Part shown: positions 7,553 through 15,295 of the stretch, one piece after another
How the letters are laid out: every line of letters starts with the position of its first letter
Numbering within the stretch: the stretch's first letter is position 1
Virus record (IMG/VR): IMGVR_UViG_3300042923_001020
Location: 1-23,783 of that record
Strand: one strand, 5' to 3'
From: a virus
DNA: 23,783 nt
Notes under the pieces: generated by a model
Databases searched by the model: none
Told to the model about the DNA's origin: nothing
Seen by the model: only the letters and a program-made list of their open reading frames with translations
Position numbers and translations under genes: made by a program

Positions 7553-7930
7553 ATGGCAAGAAAGAAAGAGTTAACTAAAGCTGAACGGATTAAACTAGAA
7601 GAAGCGAGACTCAGAAAGATTTATACAAACATAAAAGAAGAAAACAAGTCCATCGTTGACGGCGTAATTCAAAGAGCTGCCTTTATGCGGATTCAACTTG
7701 AAATATACGAGGCCGACCTTGATGAAAAGGGTTACACTGAGTTATTTACACAATCACCGAATACTCCGCCTTATGAAAGAGAACGACCGGTTGCGAGATT
7801 ATATTCAACTATGAATAAAAATTATCAGACCATAATTAAGCAGCTCAGTGATCTTCTCCCTAAGGATGTAAAGCAGAAGCCGGATGAGGACGATGATTTT
7901 ACTGCATTTGCAGGTGAGAGAAATGACTAA
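7553..7930 (+). CDS. terS: Terminase small subunit (P27-like)
   Basis: A 125-aa basic/acidic helical protein beginning MARKKELTKAERIKLEEARLRKIY. It is placed directly before the large terminase and overlaps it by 8 bp. Small subunits of this kind recognise the packaging site and load DNA onto TerL. The ATG is preferred over the GTG at 7544 because GGCGGTG then has proper spacing. The C-terminal part (PYERERPVARLYSTMNKNYQTIIKQLSDLLP) matches the P27-type small terminases of Firmicutes phages as I recall them. Confidence 0.85.
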   Translation: MARKKELTKAERIKLEEARLRKIYTNIKEENKSIVDGVIQRAAFMRIQLEIYEADLDEKGYTELFTQSPNTPPYERERPVARLYSTMNKNYQTIIKQLSDLLPKDVKQKPDEDDDFTAFAGERND

Positions 7931-9647
7931 GATTAAGGTTGTGAAAAATCCTAAGGCGTTTATTAGATACCCAGCGGATTACAACCCGATACTAGAGTAT
8001 TGGCAACTGATTGAAAGTGGTAAAGAGGTTGTATCTAAGAAAATATATTATACATACCAGAAATTAGCGAGGGATTCACTTGATAACACAGGTGATTTTT
8101 TTTATTCTCCAAAAAGAGCAACCCATTGTATCGAGTTCATTGAAAATTACTGTAAACACTCAAAAGGAATTTTTGGTGGCAAGTCGATTATTCTTCAGTT
8201 ATGGCAAAAAGCCTTAATTGCTTCAGTGTTTGGATTTATTGATATCGAGGGTAGCCGGAAATACAGAAGATGTGTATTAATTATTGCTAAGAAGAATGGT
8301 AAATCATTATTAGCTTCAGCTATCGGACTATATTTAATGGTTATGGATGCTGAGCCGGGTAGTGAGGTGTATGCAGCAGCCACAGCAAGGGACCAGGCCA
8401 AGATCATTTGGAATGAAGCAAAAAGAATGGTTAAGAAATCTCCTTCATTACTTAAGAAGATTAAATGTCTGGTTGCAGAAATGAACAGTGATTTTAATGA
8501 CTCCGTATTTAAGCCGCTTGCCTCCGATAGTGACAATCTCGATGGATTAAATATACATGCAGCACTTCTGGATGAGTTGCAACAGTGGAAGAACGGCAGA
8601 GCCTTATATTCCATCTTAGCTGACGGAATGATTGCGAGAAGGCAGCCATTGTTATTGATAACCACTACCGCCGGAACTATCCGTAAAGATATCTATGATG
8701 AGATATACGAGGAATGCGAGCGGATTATTAATGGATATATTGGAGTTGACTCCTACATAGATGATCGTACAATTCCTTTTATCTATGAACTTGATAATCG
8801 TACGGAATGGAAAGATCCTAACTGCTGGAAGAAAGCGAACCCAAACTTAGGGGTATCATTCAAACGGTCAGACCTTGAAGAAAAGGTTAAACTTGCGAAG
8901 CAGAATGAGAAGCTGGTTAAGAATTTACTAACCAAGCATTTTGATATGCCGGAGACAGGTAGTGAAGCATGGTTGACTTATGAGCAGCTTAATAATAAAG
9001 CAACCTATGATATTAAAAAGTTAAAGCCAAAGTATGGTATTGCCGGCATTGATTTATCCAGTACCACGGATTTGACTTGCGCAACGGTATTATTTAGAGT
9101 CCCCAATGATCCGGTTATCTATATTAAACAAATGTATTGGCTTCCTAGTGACCGATTAGAGCAAAAAATCATACAGGATAAAGTTCCTTACGATGAATGG
9201 ATGCGACAAGGCTTATTGAGGCTGTCAGAGGGCAATAAAATCAACTATAAAGATGTGGTTGCATGGCTCATAGAGGTTCGAAATCAGTTAGGTCTATATA
9301 TTTATAAGATTGGTTATGACAGATGGAGTACAACATATTTGGTCGATGAATTAGAACAGAATTTTGGTAAAATAACCGTACCAATTGCTCAAGGCGCCAA
9401 GACATTTAATGTTCCCATGCGCAACTTTTCTGCAGATCTTGAAAAAGAATTGATTAATTATGATAACAATCCGGTTACATTATGGAATTTGGCTAATGCA
9501 TCCGTGACAATTGATACAAACCAAAATATGTATCTGTGTAAGACAAGCGATTCAACAAAACGCATAGATGGAGTGGCAAGTTTACTTGACGCATACGTCT
9601 TATATTTGGATGAAATGATTAATTACATGGCCATGGTGAATATGTGA
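7923..9647 (+). CDS. terL: Terminase large subunit
   Basis: A 574-aa packaging motor: ATPase plus nuclease that cuts concatemers and pumps DNA into the prohead through the portal. Walker A is AKKNGKS (122-128), Walker B is ALLDE (214-218) and the coupling motif is LLLITTTAG (243-251). The RNase H-like nuclease domain starts near KYGIAGIDLSSTTDLT, with candidate metal ligand D378, and YDRWST is a likely later nuclease motif. It belongs to the Terminase_1 (HK97-like) group. The ATG lies in the last codons of terS (ATGACTAA overlap). Full length, no defect visible. Confidence 0.97.
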   Translation: MTKIKVVKNPKAFIRYPADYNPILEYWQLIESGKEVVSKKIYYTYQKLARDSLDNTGDFFYSPKRATHCIEFIENYCKHSKGIFGGKSIILQLWQKALIASVFGFIDIEGSRKYRRCVLIIAKKNGKSLLASAIGLYLMVMDAEPGSEVYAAATARDQAKIIWNEAKRMVKKSPSLLKKIKCLVAEMNSDFNDSVFKPLASDSDNLDGLNIHAALLDELQQWKNGRALYSILADGMIARRQPLLLITTTAGTIRKDIYDEIYEECERIINGYIGVDSYIDDRTIPFIYELDNRTEWKDPNCWKKANPNLGVSFKRSDLEEKVKLAKQNEKLVKNLLTKHFDMPETGSEAWLTYEQLNNKATYDIKKLKPKYGIAGIDLSSTTDLTCATVLFRVPNDPVIYIKQMYWLPSDRLEQKIIQDKVPYDEWMRQGLLRLSEGNKINYKDVVAWLIEVRNQLGLYIYKIGYDRWSTTYLVDELEQNFGKITVPIAQGAKTFNVPMRNFSADLEKELINYDNNPVTLWNLANASVTIDTNQNMYLCKTSDSTKRIDGVASLLDAYVLYLDEMINYMAMVNM

Positions 9648-9689
9648 TGGTTTTCATCCTTGACAGCGGTTTTTATATACAGGAAGAAG

Positions 9690-10955
9690 GTGATTAAAAT
9701 AGGATTATTTGAAAAGATATTTCCAAGACAACCACAAATTGATAAACAGATACAGAATACAGTTCAAAGTTATTTTAAGACTCTGAATGCCTATACTCCA
9801 GCTTTTACCACATATGATGGTGGAATTTATGAAATGGAGTTAACGAGAGCAGCAATTGACCGATATGCAACCTTTTGCAGTAAATTAAAGCCTGAGATAC
9901 AAGGTAATGCTTACAAGAGCCTGGAAAAGATATTACAGTACAAGCCTAACCCATGGATGAATACGTCGCAGTTTCTTTACCGAATAGCAACAATCCTAAA
10001 GGTGAATACAACGGCTTTTATTATTCCTCTGTATGCGGATGATTATGAAACTATTACCGGGTTTTATCCGCTTCTGCCGCAAAGAACAGAGCTTATTGAT
10101 GTTGATGGTGAACCGTGGCTAAGATATAAATTTATGAATGGTCAAAGGGCTGCTATTGAATTAGCAAGAGTTGGTGTGTTGACACGATTCCAGTACAAGA
10201 ATGATTTTTTTGGTGATGGTAATGCTGCCTTAAATCCTACAATGCGATTGCTCGATATTCAGAAGCAGGGCATCGAAGAAGGGATTAAACAGTCAGCTAC
10301 ATTAAGATTTTTAGCAAGGCTGCAAGGTGTAATAACCCCGGAAGATATGAAAAAGGAAAAGCAAAGGTTTTCTACGGATAACCTTGGCGCGGATAATCAG
10401 ACCGGCGTATTGATGTTTGATAATAAATATGCTGATGTCAAACAAATTGATAGCAAGCCTTTTATTGTTGATGCCGAGCAAATGAAGATCATACAGAATA
10501 ATGTATGTAATTATTTTGGTACGAATGAGGACATTCTGCAGAATAAATTTAATGAAGATACATTTAATGCCTATTATGAGGGTGAAATTGAAGCAAGTTT
10601 TGCTATTCCTTTAAGTTTGACATTAACGAATATGTTATTTACTCAAATGGAAATTGCTTATAACAATGCCGTTATTCTTAGTGCGAATCGGCTCCAATAT
10701 GCATCCAATAGTACCAAACTGTCAGTATCTCAACAGCTATTTGATAGGGGAATTCTTACTACTAATCAAGTTATGGATATCTGGAATATGGCTCATGTTC
10801 CGGATGGTGATAAGCGTTATATTCGCCGTGAATACGCTGAGATATCCAAGATAGGCGATTTAGATGATACTGATACGAAGGGAGTTGAGCAGATTGCCAA
10901 AAATGGACAAGAGGGAATACCGTCAACTGACGATGTTACAGGCTCAAGCGAGTAA
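9690..10955 (+). CDS. Portal protein, HK97 family
   Basis: A roughly 421-aa portal, the dodecameric channel at the capsid vertex that binds terminase and later the neck. Typical portal features are LTRAAIDRYATFCSKLKPEIQG, ILQYKPNPWMNTSQFLYRI and, late, NYFGTNEDILQNKFNEDTFNAYYEGEIEA. The start is uncertain. GTG at 9690 has AGGA 5 nt upstream and is used here. Homologues usually begin at the next-but-three codon with MGLFEKIF, and that codon here is ATA (9699), correctly spaced from AAGGTG. Portal and protease genes overlap. Confidence 0.93.
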   Translation: MIKIGLFEKIFPRQPQIDKQIQNTVQSYFKTLNAYTPAFTTYDGGIYEMELTRAAIDRYATFCSKLKPEIQGNAYKSLEKILQYKPNPWMNTSQFLYRIATILKVNTTAFIIPLYADDYETITGFYPLLPQRTELIDVDGEPWLRYKFMNGQRAAIELARVGVLTRFQYKNDFFGDGNAALNPTMRLLDIQKQGIEEGIKQSATLRFLARLQGVITPEDMKKEKQRFSTDNLGADNQTGVLMFDNKYADVKQIDSKPFIVDAEQMKIIQNNVCNYFGTNEDILQNKFNEDTFNAYYEGEIEASFAIPLSLTLTNMLFTQMEIAYNNAVILSANRLQYASNSTKLSVSQQLFDRGILTTNQVMDIWNMAHVPDGDKRYIRREYAEISKIGDLDDTDTKGVEQIAKNGQEGIPSTDDVTGSSE

Positions 10956-11496
10956 TGAGAAGCGCATAGACAGCGATTATTACATAGAAGGATACGCCAC
11001 TACTTTTAATCAGCCATATGTTCTTTATGAGGCTGACGGTGTGAAGTATTATGAAAAAATTGACCGTAATGCCTTAGACGGAGCTGATCTAAGTGATGTG
11101 ATATTACAGTACGACCATGCCGGCAAAGTTTTTGCCAGAAAATCAAATAGAACATTGATCGTTGAGCCCGATAATAAAGGGCTTTTTGTATGCGCTGATT
11201 TAAGCAAGTCGGCTGCTTCCAAGGATTTTCACGAAGAAATCAGTAACGGATTGGTTACTAAGATGTCATGGGGATTTGTAGTAGCAAAGGATTCCTATGA
11301 TAGAACTACAAGAACCAGAACAATATTGAAAATCAAAAAAGTTTATGATGTTTCCGGCGTTTCCATACCAGCTAACCCGGATACTGAAATACAAGCTCGT
11401 TCTTACTTTGACGGAGTGATTGAAGGAGAGAAGCAGGAGTTGCTAGAGCGAAGGAAATTGAAACTAAAATTAATGATTGATTTGGAGGAATTTTAA
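10894..11496 (+). CDS. Prohead maturation protease (HK97-type)
   Basis: A serine protease of the phage prohead family, about 200 aa, which removes the scaffold-like arm of the capsid protein and then itself. Visible landmarks are YIEGYATTF near the start, the catalytic-histidine region QYDHAGKVFARKSNRTL and the catalytic-serine region LVTKMSWGFVV. The TTG at 10894 gives MPKMDKREYR and has AAGGGAG 9 nt upstream. The ATG at 10903 is an alternative with poorer spacing. It overlaps the portal gene by 62 bp and is followed by the capsid gene, the normal HK97 order. Confidence 0.92.
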   Translation: MPKMDKREYRQLTMLQAQASNEKRIDSDYYIEGYATTFNQPYVLYEADGVKYYEKIDRNALDGADLSDVILQYDHAGKVFARKSNRTLIVEPDNKGLFVCADLSKSAASKDFHEEISNGLVTKMSWGFVVAKDSYDRTTRTRTILKIKKVYDVSGVSIPANPDTEIQARSYFDGVIEGEKQELLERRKLKLKLMIDLEEF

Positions 11497-11497
11497 C

Positions 11498-12658
11498 ATG
11501 ACTAGATTACAGGAAATCGAAACTAGGTTATCAGCCATTAGGACTGAAATCGATACGGAAGGCGCTGATTTAAGTGTACTCGAAACAGAGATCGCATCCC
11601 TGAAAGAAGAGAGAAAAGCGATCACTGATAAAATCGAGAAGAGAAAAGCCTTACTTGACAGTGTTGCAGGGATTGTAAATCCCAACATAATTGAAAATTT
11701 TGTAGAGAAGCCGGAGGAAAGAAAAATGGAATTTAATAAGGACAATGTATTAGGATCAGCAGAATACCGTTCTGCATTCATGAAGAAGTTGCAGAGACTT
11801 GAATTAACAGATGTTGAGCAGAGAGCTCTTACAACCGCATCCAACAGCGTAGGTGCAGTTGTTCCCACTCAGACCGCAGATGACATCATTACAAAGGTAA
11901 AAGAATATGCACCATTACTAAGCGAGATTACCCTGCTTTATGTTCCAGGTGGTGTTAAGTTTGCAGTTGAAGGAACAATCAATGACGCAGCTTTACATAC
12001 TGAAGGGGCATCTATTACCGCAAGTGCTGACACCTTGATTACAGTAACTCTTGGTAGTTATGAGATCACAAAGCTAATCACTATTAGTAAGAGCGTTTCC
12101 GCAATGTCTATCAATACTTTTGAAGCATGGTTAGTTGATATGCTTGCTGAGGGTATTGCTAATAAGCTTAGTGCTTATCTGATCAACGGTACCGGCTCTT
12201 CTCAGCCTACAGGTATTGAAAAGGCACAGACATGGGATGAAACCAACGCTGTAACCGTAGCGCTTGCAGGCTCATTGACGGCGGCTAACGTTCAGGCTTT
12301 ATGTGGATTGTTAAAAGGTGGCTATGATGCCGGTGCTAAGTTCGTCATGAGCAAGAAGACACTGTTTAGCGACTTCATGCCATTACAGGACAGCGCTAAA
12401 CATGCTCTTGTAACCAACGAGGGTAATAAGTATTTCGTATATGGCTATCCCGTACTGCTTGATGAAAGAGTAACCTTCCATGAAGCATATCTTGCAAACC
12501 TTAAAAAGGCAGTTGTAGGTAATTTAGCAGAAGACATCAATGTTACTTATGACTTTGATGTTAAGACGAACTCCTTTGATTACCTCGGATGCGCTATCTT
12601 TGACAGCAAGATCGCAGTTGGCGAGGCGGTTGTTAAGTTAGTAAAAGCAACGGCATAA
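11498..12658 (+). CDS. Major capsid protein, HK97 fold, with N-terminal delta-type arm
   Basis: A 386-aa capsid precursor. Residues 1-60 or so are a charged coiled coil (LQEIETRLSAIRTEI...LKEERKAITDKIEKRK), the equivalent of the HK97 delta domain used as scaffold and cleaved by the protease. The shell domain follows, with ALTTASNSVGAVVPTQ as its typical N-arm, EGTINDAALHTEGASI and later the P-domain end (FDVKTNSFDYLGCAIFDSKIAV). The ATG has GGAGG upstream. A second strong site, GGAGG 8 nt before an in-frame ATG at 11726 (Met77), could produce the coat without its arm. An intrinsic terminator-like hairpin follows. Confidence 0.95.
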   Translation: MTRLQEIETRLSAIRTEIDTEGADLSVLETEIASLKEERKAITDKIEKRKALLDSVAGIVNPNIIENFVEKPEERKMEFNKDNVLGSAEYRSAFMKKLQRLELTDVEQRALTTASNSVGAVVPTQTADDIITKVKEYAPLLSEITLLYVPGGVKFAVEGTINDAALHTEGASITASADTLITVTLGSYEITKLITISKSVSAMSINTFEAWLVDMLAEGIANKLSAYLINGTGSSQPTGIEKAQTWDETNAVTVALAGSLTAANVQALCGLLKGGYDAGAKFVMSKKTLFSDFMPLQDSAKHALVTNEGNKYFVYGYPVLLDERVTFHEAYLANLKKAVVGNLAEDINVTYDFDVKTNSFDYLGCAIFDSKIAVGEAVVKLVKATA

Positions 12659-12673
12659 TTAGAATTAGAGTAA

Positions 12674-12700
12674 GGGCGGTTTCGATAACCGCCCTTCTTT
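12674..12700 (+). terminator. Hairpin after the capsid gene
   Basis: GGGCGGTT pairs with AACCGCCC around a 5-nt loop and is followed by TTCTTT. It probably ends part of the transcripts, or protects the mRNA 3' end, so that capsid protein is made in excess over the connectors. Confidence 0.75.
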
Positions 12701-12718
12701 AAGTGAGAAGGTGGAAGA

Positions 12719-13012
12719 ATGGCACTAATTGATGATATAAAGCAAGCGTTGAGAATTACTAATACTGCTTTAGATGCAGAAGTACAAGACCTTATTGACT
12801 CTGCTGAGGCTGATTTATTATTAAGCGGAGTAGCGGAAGCAAAAGTATACAGTAATGTTGATGCGTTAATAAAACGAGCAATAATTTTGTATTCGAAGGC
12901 TTTTTTCGGGTTGAACAACGCAGACAGTGATAAGTATAAGGTTGCATATGACAGTCTCAAGACGCATTTATGCTTATCGCAAGAATATTCCTTAAGATTG
13001 ACGGTGATGTAA
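12719..13012 (+). CDS. Head-tail connector, gp6-like
   Basis: A 97-aa protein beginning ALIDDIKQALRITNTALDAEVQDLIDSAEADL, the mainly helical pattern of HK97 gp6-like adaptors. These proteins form a ring below the portal. Start supported by GAAGGTGGAAGA before the ATG. The first gene of a tight run of four, sharing a TAATG overlap with the next. Confidence 0.85.
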   Translation: MALIDDIKQALRITNTALDAEVQDLIDSAEADLLLSGVAEAKVYSNVDALIKRAIILYSKAFFGLNNADSDKYKVAYDSLKTHLCLSQEYSLRLTVM

Positions 13013-13323
13013 TGTGGAAAGAAGTTATTGAATTAGGTAATCTTACTGAAACAATAGTTAAGGGCGAGCCGGTGCAATCCATGGTTTATCGGAAAGTGTT
13101 TGCTAATAAGAAATCTGTTAGGTTAACAGAATTTTATCAGGCTGCCAATGCCGGACTGAAACCCGAGTTAATATTTGAGATACGTTCCTTTGAATTTAAC
13201 AACGATGAAAAAGTAAGGTACTGTATCGGAGAAACCGTAAAAGAATATTCGATTATCCGGGTGTATGACAAGGGCGAGATTACTGAGCTTACTGTTTCTA
13301 CATATGCTGGGAGTGAAGTCTAA
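13012..13323 (+). CDS. Head closure / head-tail adaptor protein
   Basis: A 103-aa, mostly beta protein (MWKEVIELGNLTETIVKGEP...KSVRLTEFYQAANAGLKPELIFEIRSFEF...YSIIRVYDKGEITELTVS). Both sequence and position match the stopper-type proteins of SPP1/HK97-like phages, which seal the head and dock the tail. The ATG at 13012 overlaps the previous stop codon and is preferred over the upstream ATG at 12970, which would overlap the gp6-like gene by 43 bp. Confidence 0.82.
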   Translation: MWKEVIELGNLTETIVKGEPVQSMVYRKVFANKKSVRLTEFYQAANAGLKPELIFEIRSFEFNNDEKVRYCIGETVKEYSIIRVYDKGEITELTVSTYAGSEV

Positions 13324-13688
13324 TGTCTAAGAAAAGAGAGCCATTTACCTTTGAAAGTAACTTAGATAAAATTACGCTGAAGATTGAGGAAACCCCTCAA
13401 AAGGTTCTTAACATTGTCGGAAAAAATCTTGTAAAAGAAATTAAATCAACGACAATGAAGACTCAGTTCCACCAGAGAAGAGCTATCTTAACAAAGACAT
13501 TAGGCTTTTGGGCCAGAAAAAGAGAAAAGGATTTGCAGATAGGATTTAAACTATCCATTCCAGGCATTATCGGAAAGATGATAACCGGCCAGGAAGAGGA
13601 TCCAATCAAGCCGGTTGTTGTAAAAAATGCTCAGATAATTCAAGACATGATAAAGACCGCCATAGACGAGATAGGAAAGAAGGGATGA
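13323..13688 (+). CDS. Neck protein, HK97 gp10-like
   Basis: A 121-aa protein translated from an ATG that overlaps the preceding stop. Positively charged, with two likely helices at the ends (VLNIVGKNLVKEIKST and AQIIQDMIKTAIDEIGKK), as in the gp10-like minor tail/neck proteins always found between closure and tail terminator genes. The assignment rests more on gene order than on motifs. Confidence 0.75.
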   Translation: MSKKREPFTFESNLDKITLKIEETPQKVLNIVGKNLVKEIKSTTMKTQFHQRRAILTKTLGFWARKREKDLQIGFKLSIPGIIGKMITGQEEDPIKPVVVKNAQIIQDMIKTAIDEIGKKG

Positions 13689-13692
13689 TATA

Positions 13693-14064
13693 GTGAATAC
13701 CAATGCAATTGCTGATACAATTTTAGCATATTTAGAGTCGAAACATCCTAGAAGTTATCGCAATAGTAAGCCGCAGAATCCCATTCCTCCTTATGTTGTG
13801 TTTAGACTTGATAGCGGAGTAGATACATACCCAAGTGACGATATTTACCTTAATGTTGATATATACGATTTGGCTGGTAACTCTGTTAGAGCAATTGAAG
13901 ACTTGGCTGATTTAATTGATATCGGATTGAACCATTCAGTGATCAATAATTCTGATTTGAATATGCAGTTTGAAAGAGAACAAAGACAATATGTACCACC
14001 GGAAGAACTTATATCTCTACACTTAGTTAACTTAAGATATGTGGTACGAACTTATTTTAAATAG
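13693..14064 (+). CDS. Tail terminator / tail completion protein
   Basis: A 123-aa protein from a GTG start with AAGGGA upstream. The pattern of an N-terminal helix (IADTILAYLESKHP), a central PPYVVFRLDSG and a beta-rich DIYLNVDIYDL fits the lambda gpU / SPP1 gp17 fold that caps the tail tube and joins it to the head. Gene order agrees: it directly precedes the tube gene. Confidence 0.8.
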   Translation: MNTNAIADTILAYLESKHPRSYRNSKPQNPIPPYVVFRLDSGVDTYPSDDIYLNVDIYDLAGNSVRAIEDLADLIDIGLNHSVINNSDLNMQFEREQRQYVPPEELISLHLVNLRYVVRTYFK

Positions 14065-14078
14065 AAAGGCGGTCAAGT

Positions 14079-14570
14079 ATGGCAGCAGCAGAAAAGATTT
14101 TATTAGGATATGGAGTTGTATCAATCGGCGCTACACCAATCGGACTTACGAGAGGTGGTAGCGTTTTTAAAATTGAAAGAAAGTATAGAAACATCCAGGC
14201 TGACGGCGATTATGGTCCTGTTAAGGGAAGAGTTGAAATCGATGAAGAAATAGCAAGGCTTGAAGTAAATGCGCTTGAACTATTCAATTCGGCAGATATG
14301 ACAAAGTACTATCCTGGAATGAGTGTTACAGCAGGAGTATTAACATCGACAATGAAAATTGTTGAAGGCGATTACAATGACGTTAAATGGGTAGGTAAGA
14401 CCAAAGACGGTAAAGCAGTAACAATCACGGTAAAAGACGCTTTAAATTTAGATAATTTAGAGTGGAAACTTGAAGATAAAAGCGAAGTTGTTCCCAAAAT
14501 CAGCTTCACAGCACACTATGACGAAGCAACAAAAACAACTCCACCTTGGAATGTGGAATTTGCAGTGTAA
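14079..14570 (+). CDS. Major tail tube protein
   Basis: A 163-aa protein whose hexamers would stack into the tail tube. It contains the typical GGSVFKIERKYRNIQADGDYGPVKGRVEIDEEIARLEV stretch, in which an early beta hairpin is followed by the long loop of siphovirus tube proteins. The ribosome binding site is AAAGGCGGT. A hairpin with a T-run follows, as expected for a highly expressed gene at the end of an mRNA segment. Confidence 0.88.
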   Translation: MAAAEKILLGYGVVSIGATPIGLTRGGSVFKIERKYRNIQADGDYGPVKGRVEIDEEIARLEVNALELFNSADMTKYYPGMSVTAGVLTSTMKIVEGDYNDVKWVGKTKDGKAVTITVKDALNLDNLEWKLEDKSEVVPKISFTAHYDEATKTTPPWNVEFAV

Positions 14571-14579
14571 CAATTAGTA

Positions 14580-14610
14580 TGAGGATGGCTTATATAGCAT
14601 CCTCATTTTT
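14580..14610 (+). terminator. Intrinsic terminator after the tail tube gene
   Basis: TGAGGATG pairs with CATCCTCA around a 10-nt loop and is followed by TTTTT. It probably reduces expression of the chaperone and tape measure relative to the tube. Confidence 0.8.
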
Positions 14611-14630
14611 AATTAGGAGGACGTATAAAG

Positions 14631-15005
14631 ATGATCACAAAGAATTTTGATTTAGATGATGTTTTTTTAATATCTGAAATTATAGATAAGATGGGCCTTG
14701 AGGCTGATATTGAAAAGATTACAAAAACTATTCAGACCTCAAAGCTGGAAAATAAGCTAGATGCTGCCGGACTAGGCAAAGAAATAGCTGTAGGGTTGGG
14801 AATCGACATTGTAACGAAAATGATTAGAAATTTACATAAGGCAAAGACAGAAGTTAAGCAATTAATCTCAAACATGACAAGCCTTGGCGAAAAAGAGGTT
14901 AGTAAATTTGGAGTTAAGCAGATAAAAGACTTCTTCACTGAGTTATCAAAACATGAAGGATTTGCAGATTTTTTATCACAAGCAGAAGCAACCGGGCAGA
15001 ATTAA
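14631..15005 (+). CDS. Tail assembly chaperone, short form (gpG-like)
   Basis: A 124-aa, helical, acidic and lysine-rich protein after a TAGGAGG site. It lies between tube and tape measure genes, where siphoviruses encode the chaperone that coats the tape measure during tail assembly. Most ribosomes would end at the TAA at 15003. A minority should shift at 14969 to make the long form. No other function is likely. Confidence 0.85.
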   Translation: MITKNFDLDDVFLISEIIDKMGLEADIEKITKTIQTSKLENKLDAAGLGKEIAVGLGIDIVTKMIRNLHKAKTEVKQLISNMTSLGEKEVSKFGVKQIKDFFTELSKHEGFADFLSQAEATGQN

Positions 15006-15295
15006 CCGATCTTCTGCTAAAAAGGTATGGCAATATCGAATATGTCTTAAAGCTCCCGTTAAAGCAATCATTAAAACTGATTGAGAAAGCGCAGGAGGAA
15101 GAAACAAGGGAATATGTATTGAAATTTTACCTGGTAGACAGACCAAACATGACAAAGGAAAACTTCAAAACATTCAATGAATACTACGACGAAATGAAGC
15201 CTAGGAAAATCGAATACGACATAAGAAGCCGGGACGAAATCATGCAAGAAATACTTGAGATAGAAAAATCCAAAGCGAAGGGAGATGAAAAATAA
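14631..15295 (+). CDS. Tail assembly chaperone, -1 frameshift product (gpGT-like)
   Basis: The fusion shares residues 1-115 with the short form, slips back one base at T-TTT-TTA (14969-14975) and continues for 106 codons (ITSRSNRAELTDLLLKRYGN...), giving about 221 aa. The -1 frame is open from 14957 to the TAA at 15293-15295 and has no good start of its own. This explains the otherwise gene-less stretch after 15005. The stop overlaps the tape measure ATG (TAATG). In lambda, gpG and gpGT are both needed in a fixed ratio for tail assembly. Confidence 0.88.
14969..14975 (+). promoter_or_regulatory. -1 ribosomal frameshift site T-TTT-TTA
   Basis: This is a perfect X-XXY-YYZ heptamer in the correct zero frame (TTT at 14970, TTA at 14973). 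It falls in the only window where both frames are open (14957-15003). I did not identify a convincing downstream pseudoknot or an upstream stimulatory Shine-Dalgarno. Confidence 0.88.

Noticed and set aside
15005-15295. Gene-less gap or broken gene after the tail chaperone
   Set aside because: The -1 frame is open throughout, ends at the tape measure start and is reached by a perfect slippery heptamer, so it is a programmed extension and not decay.
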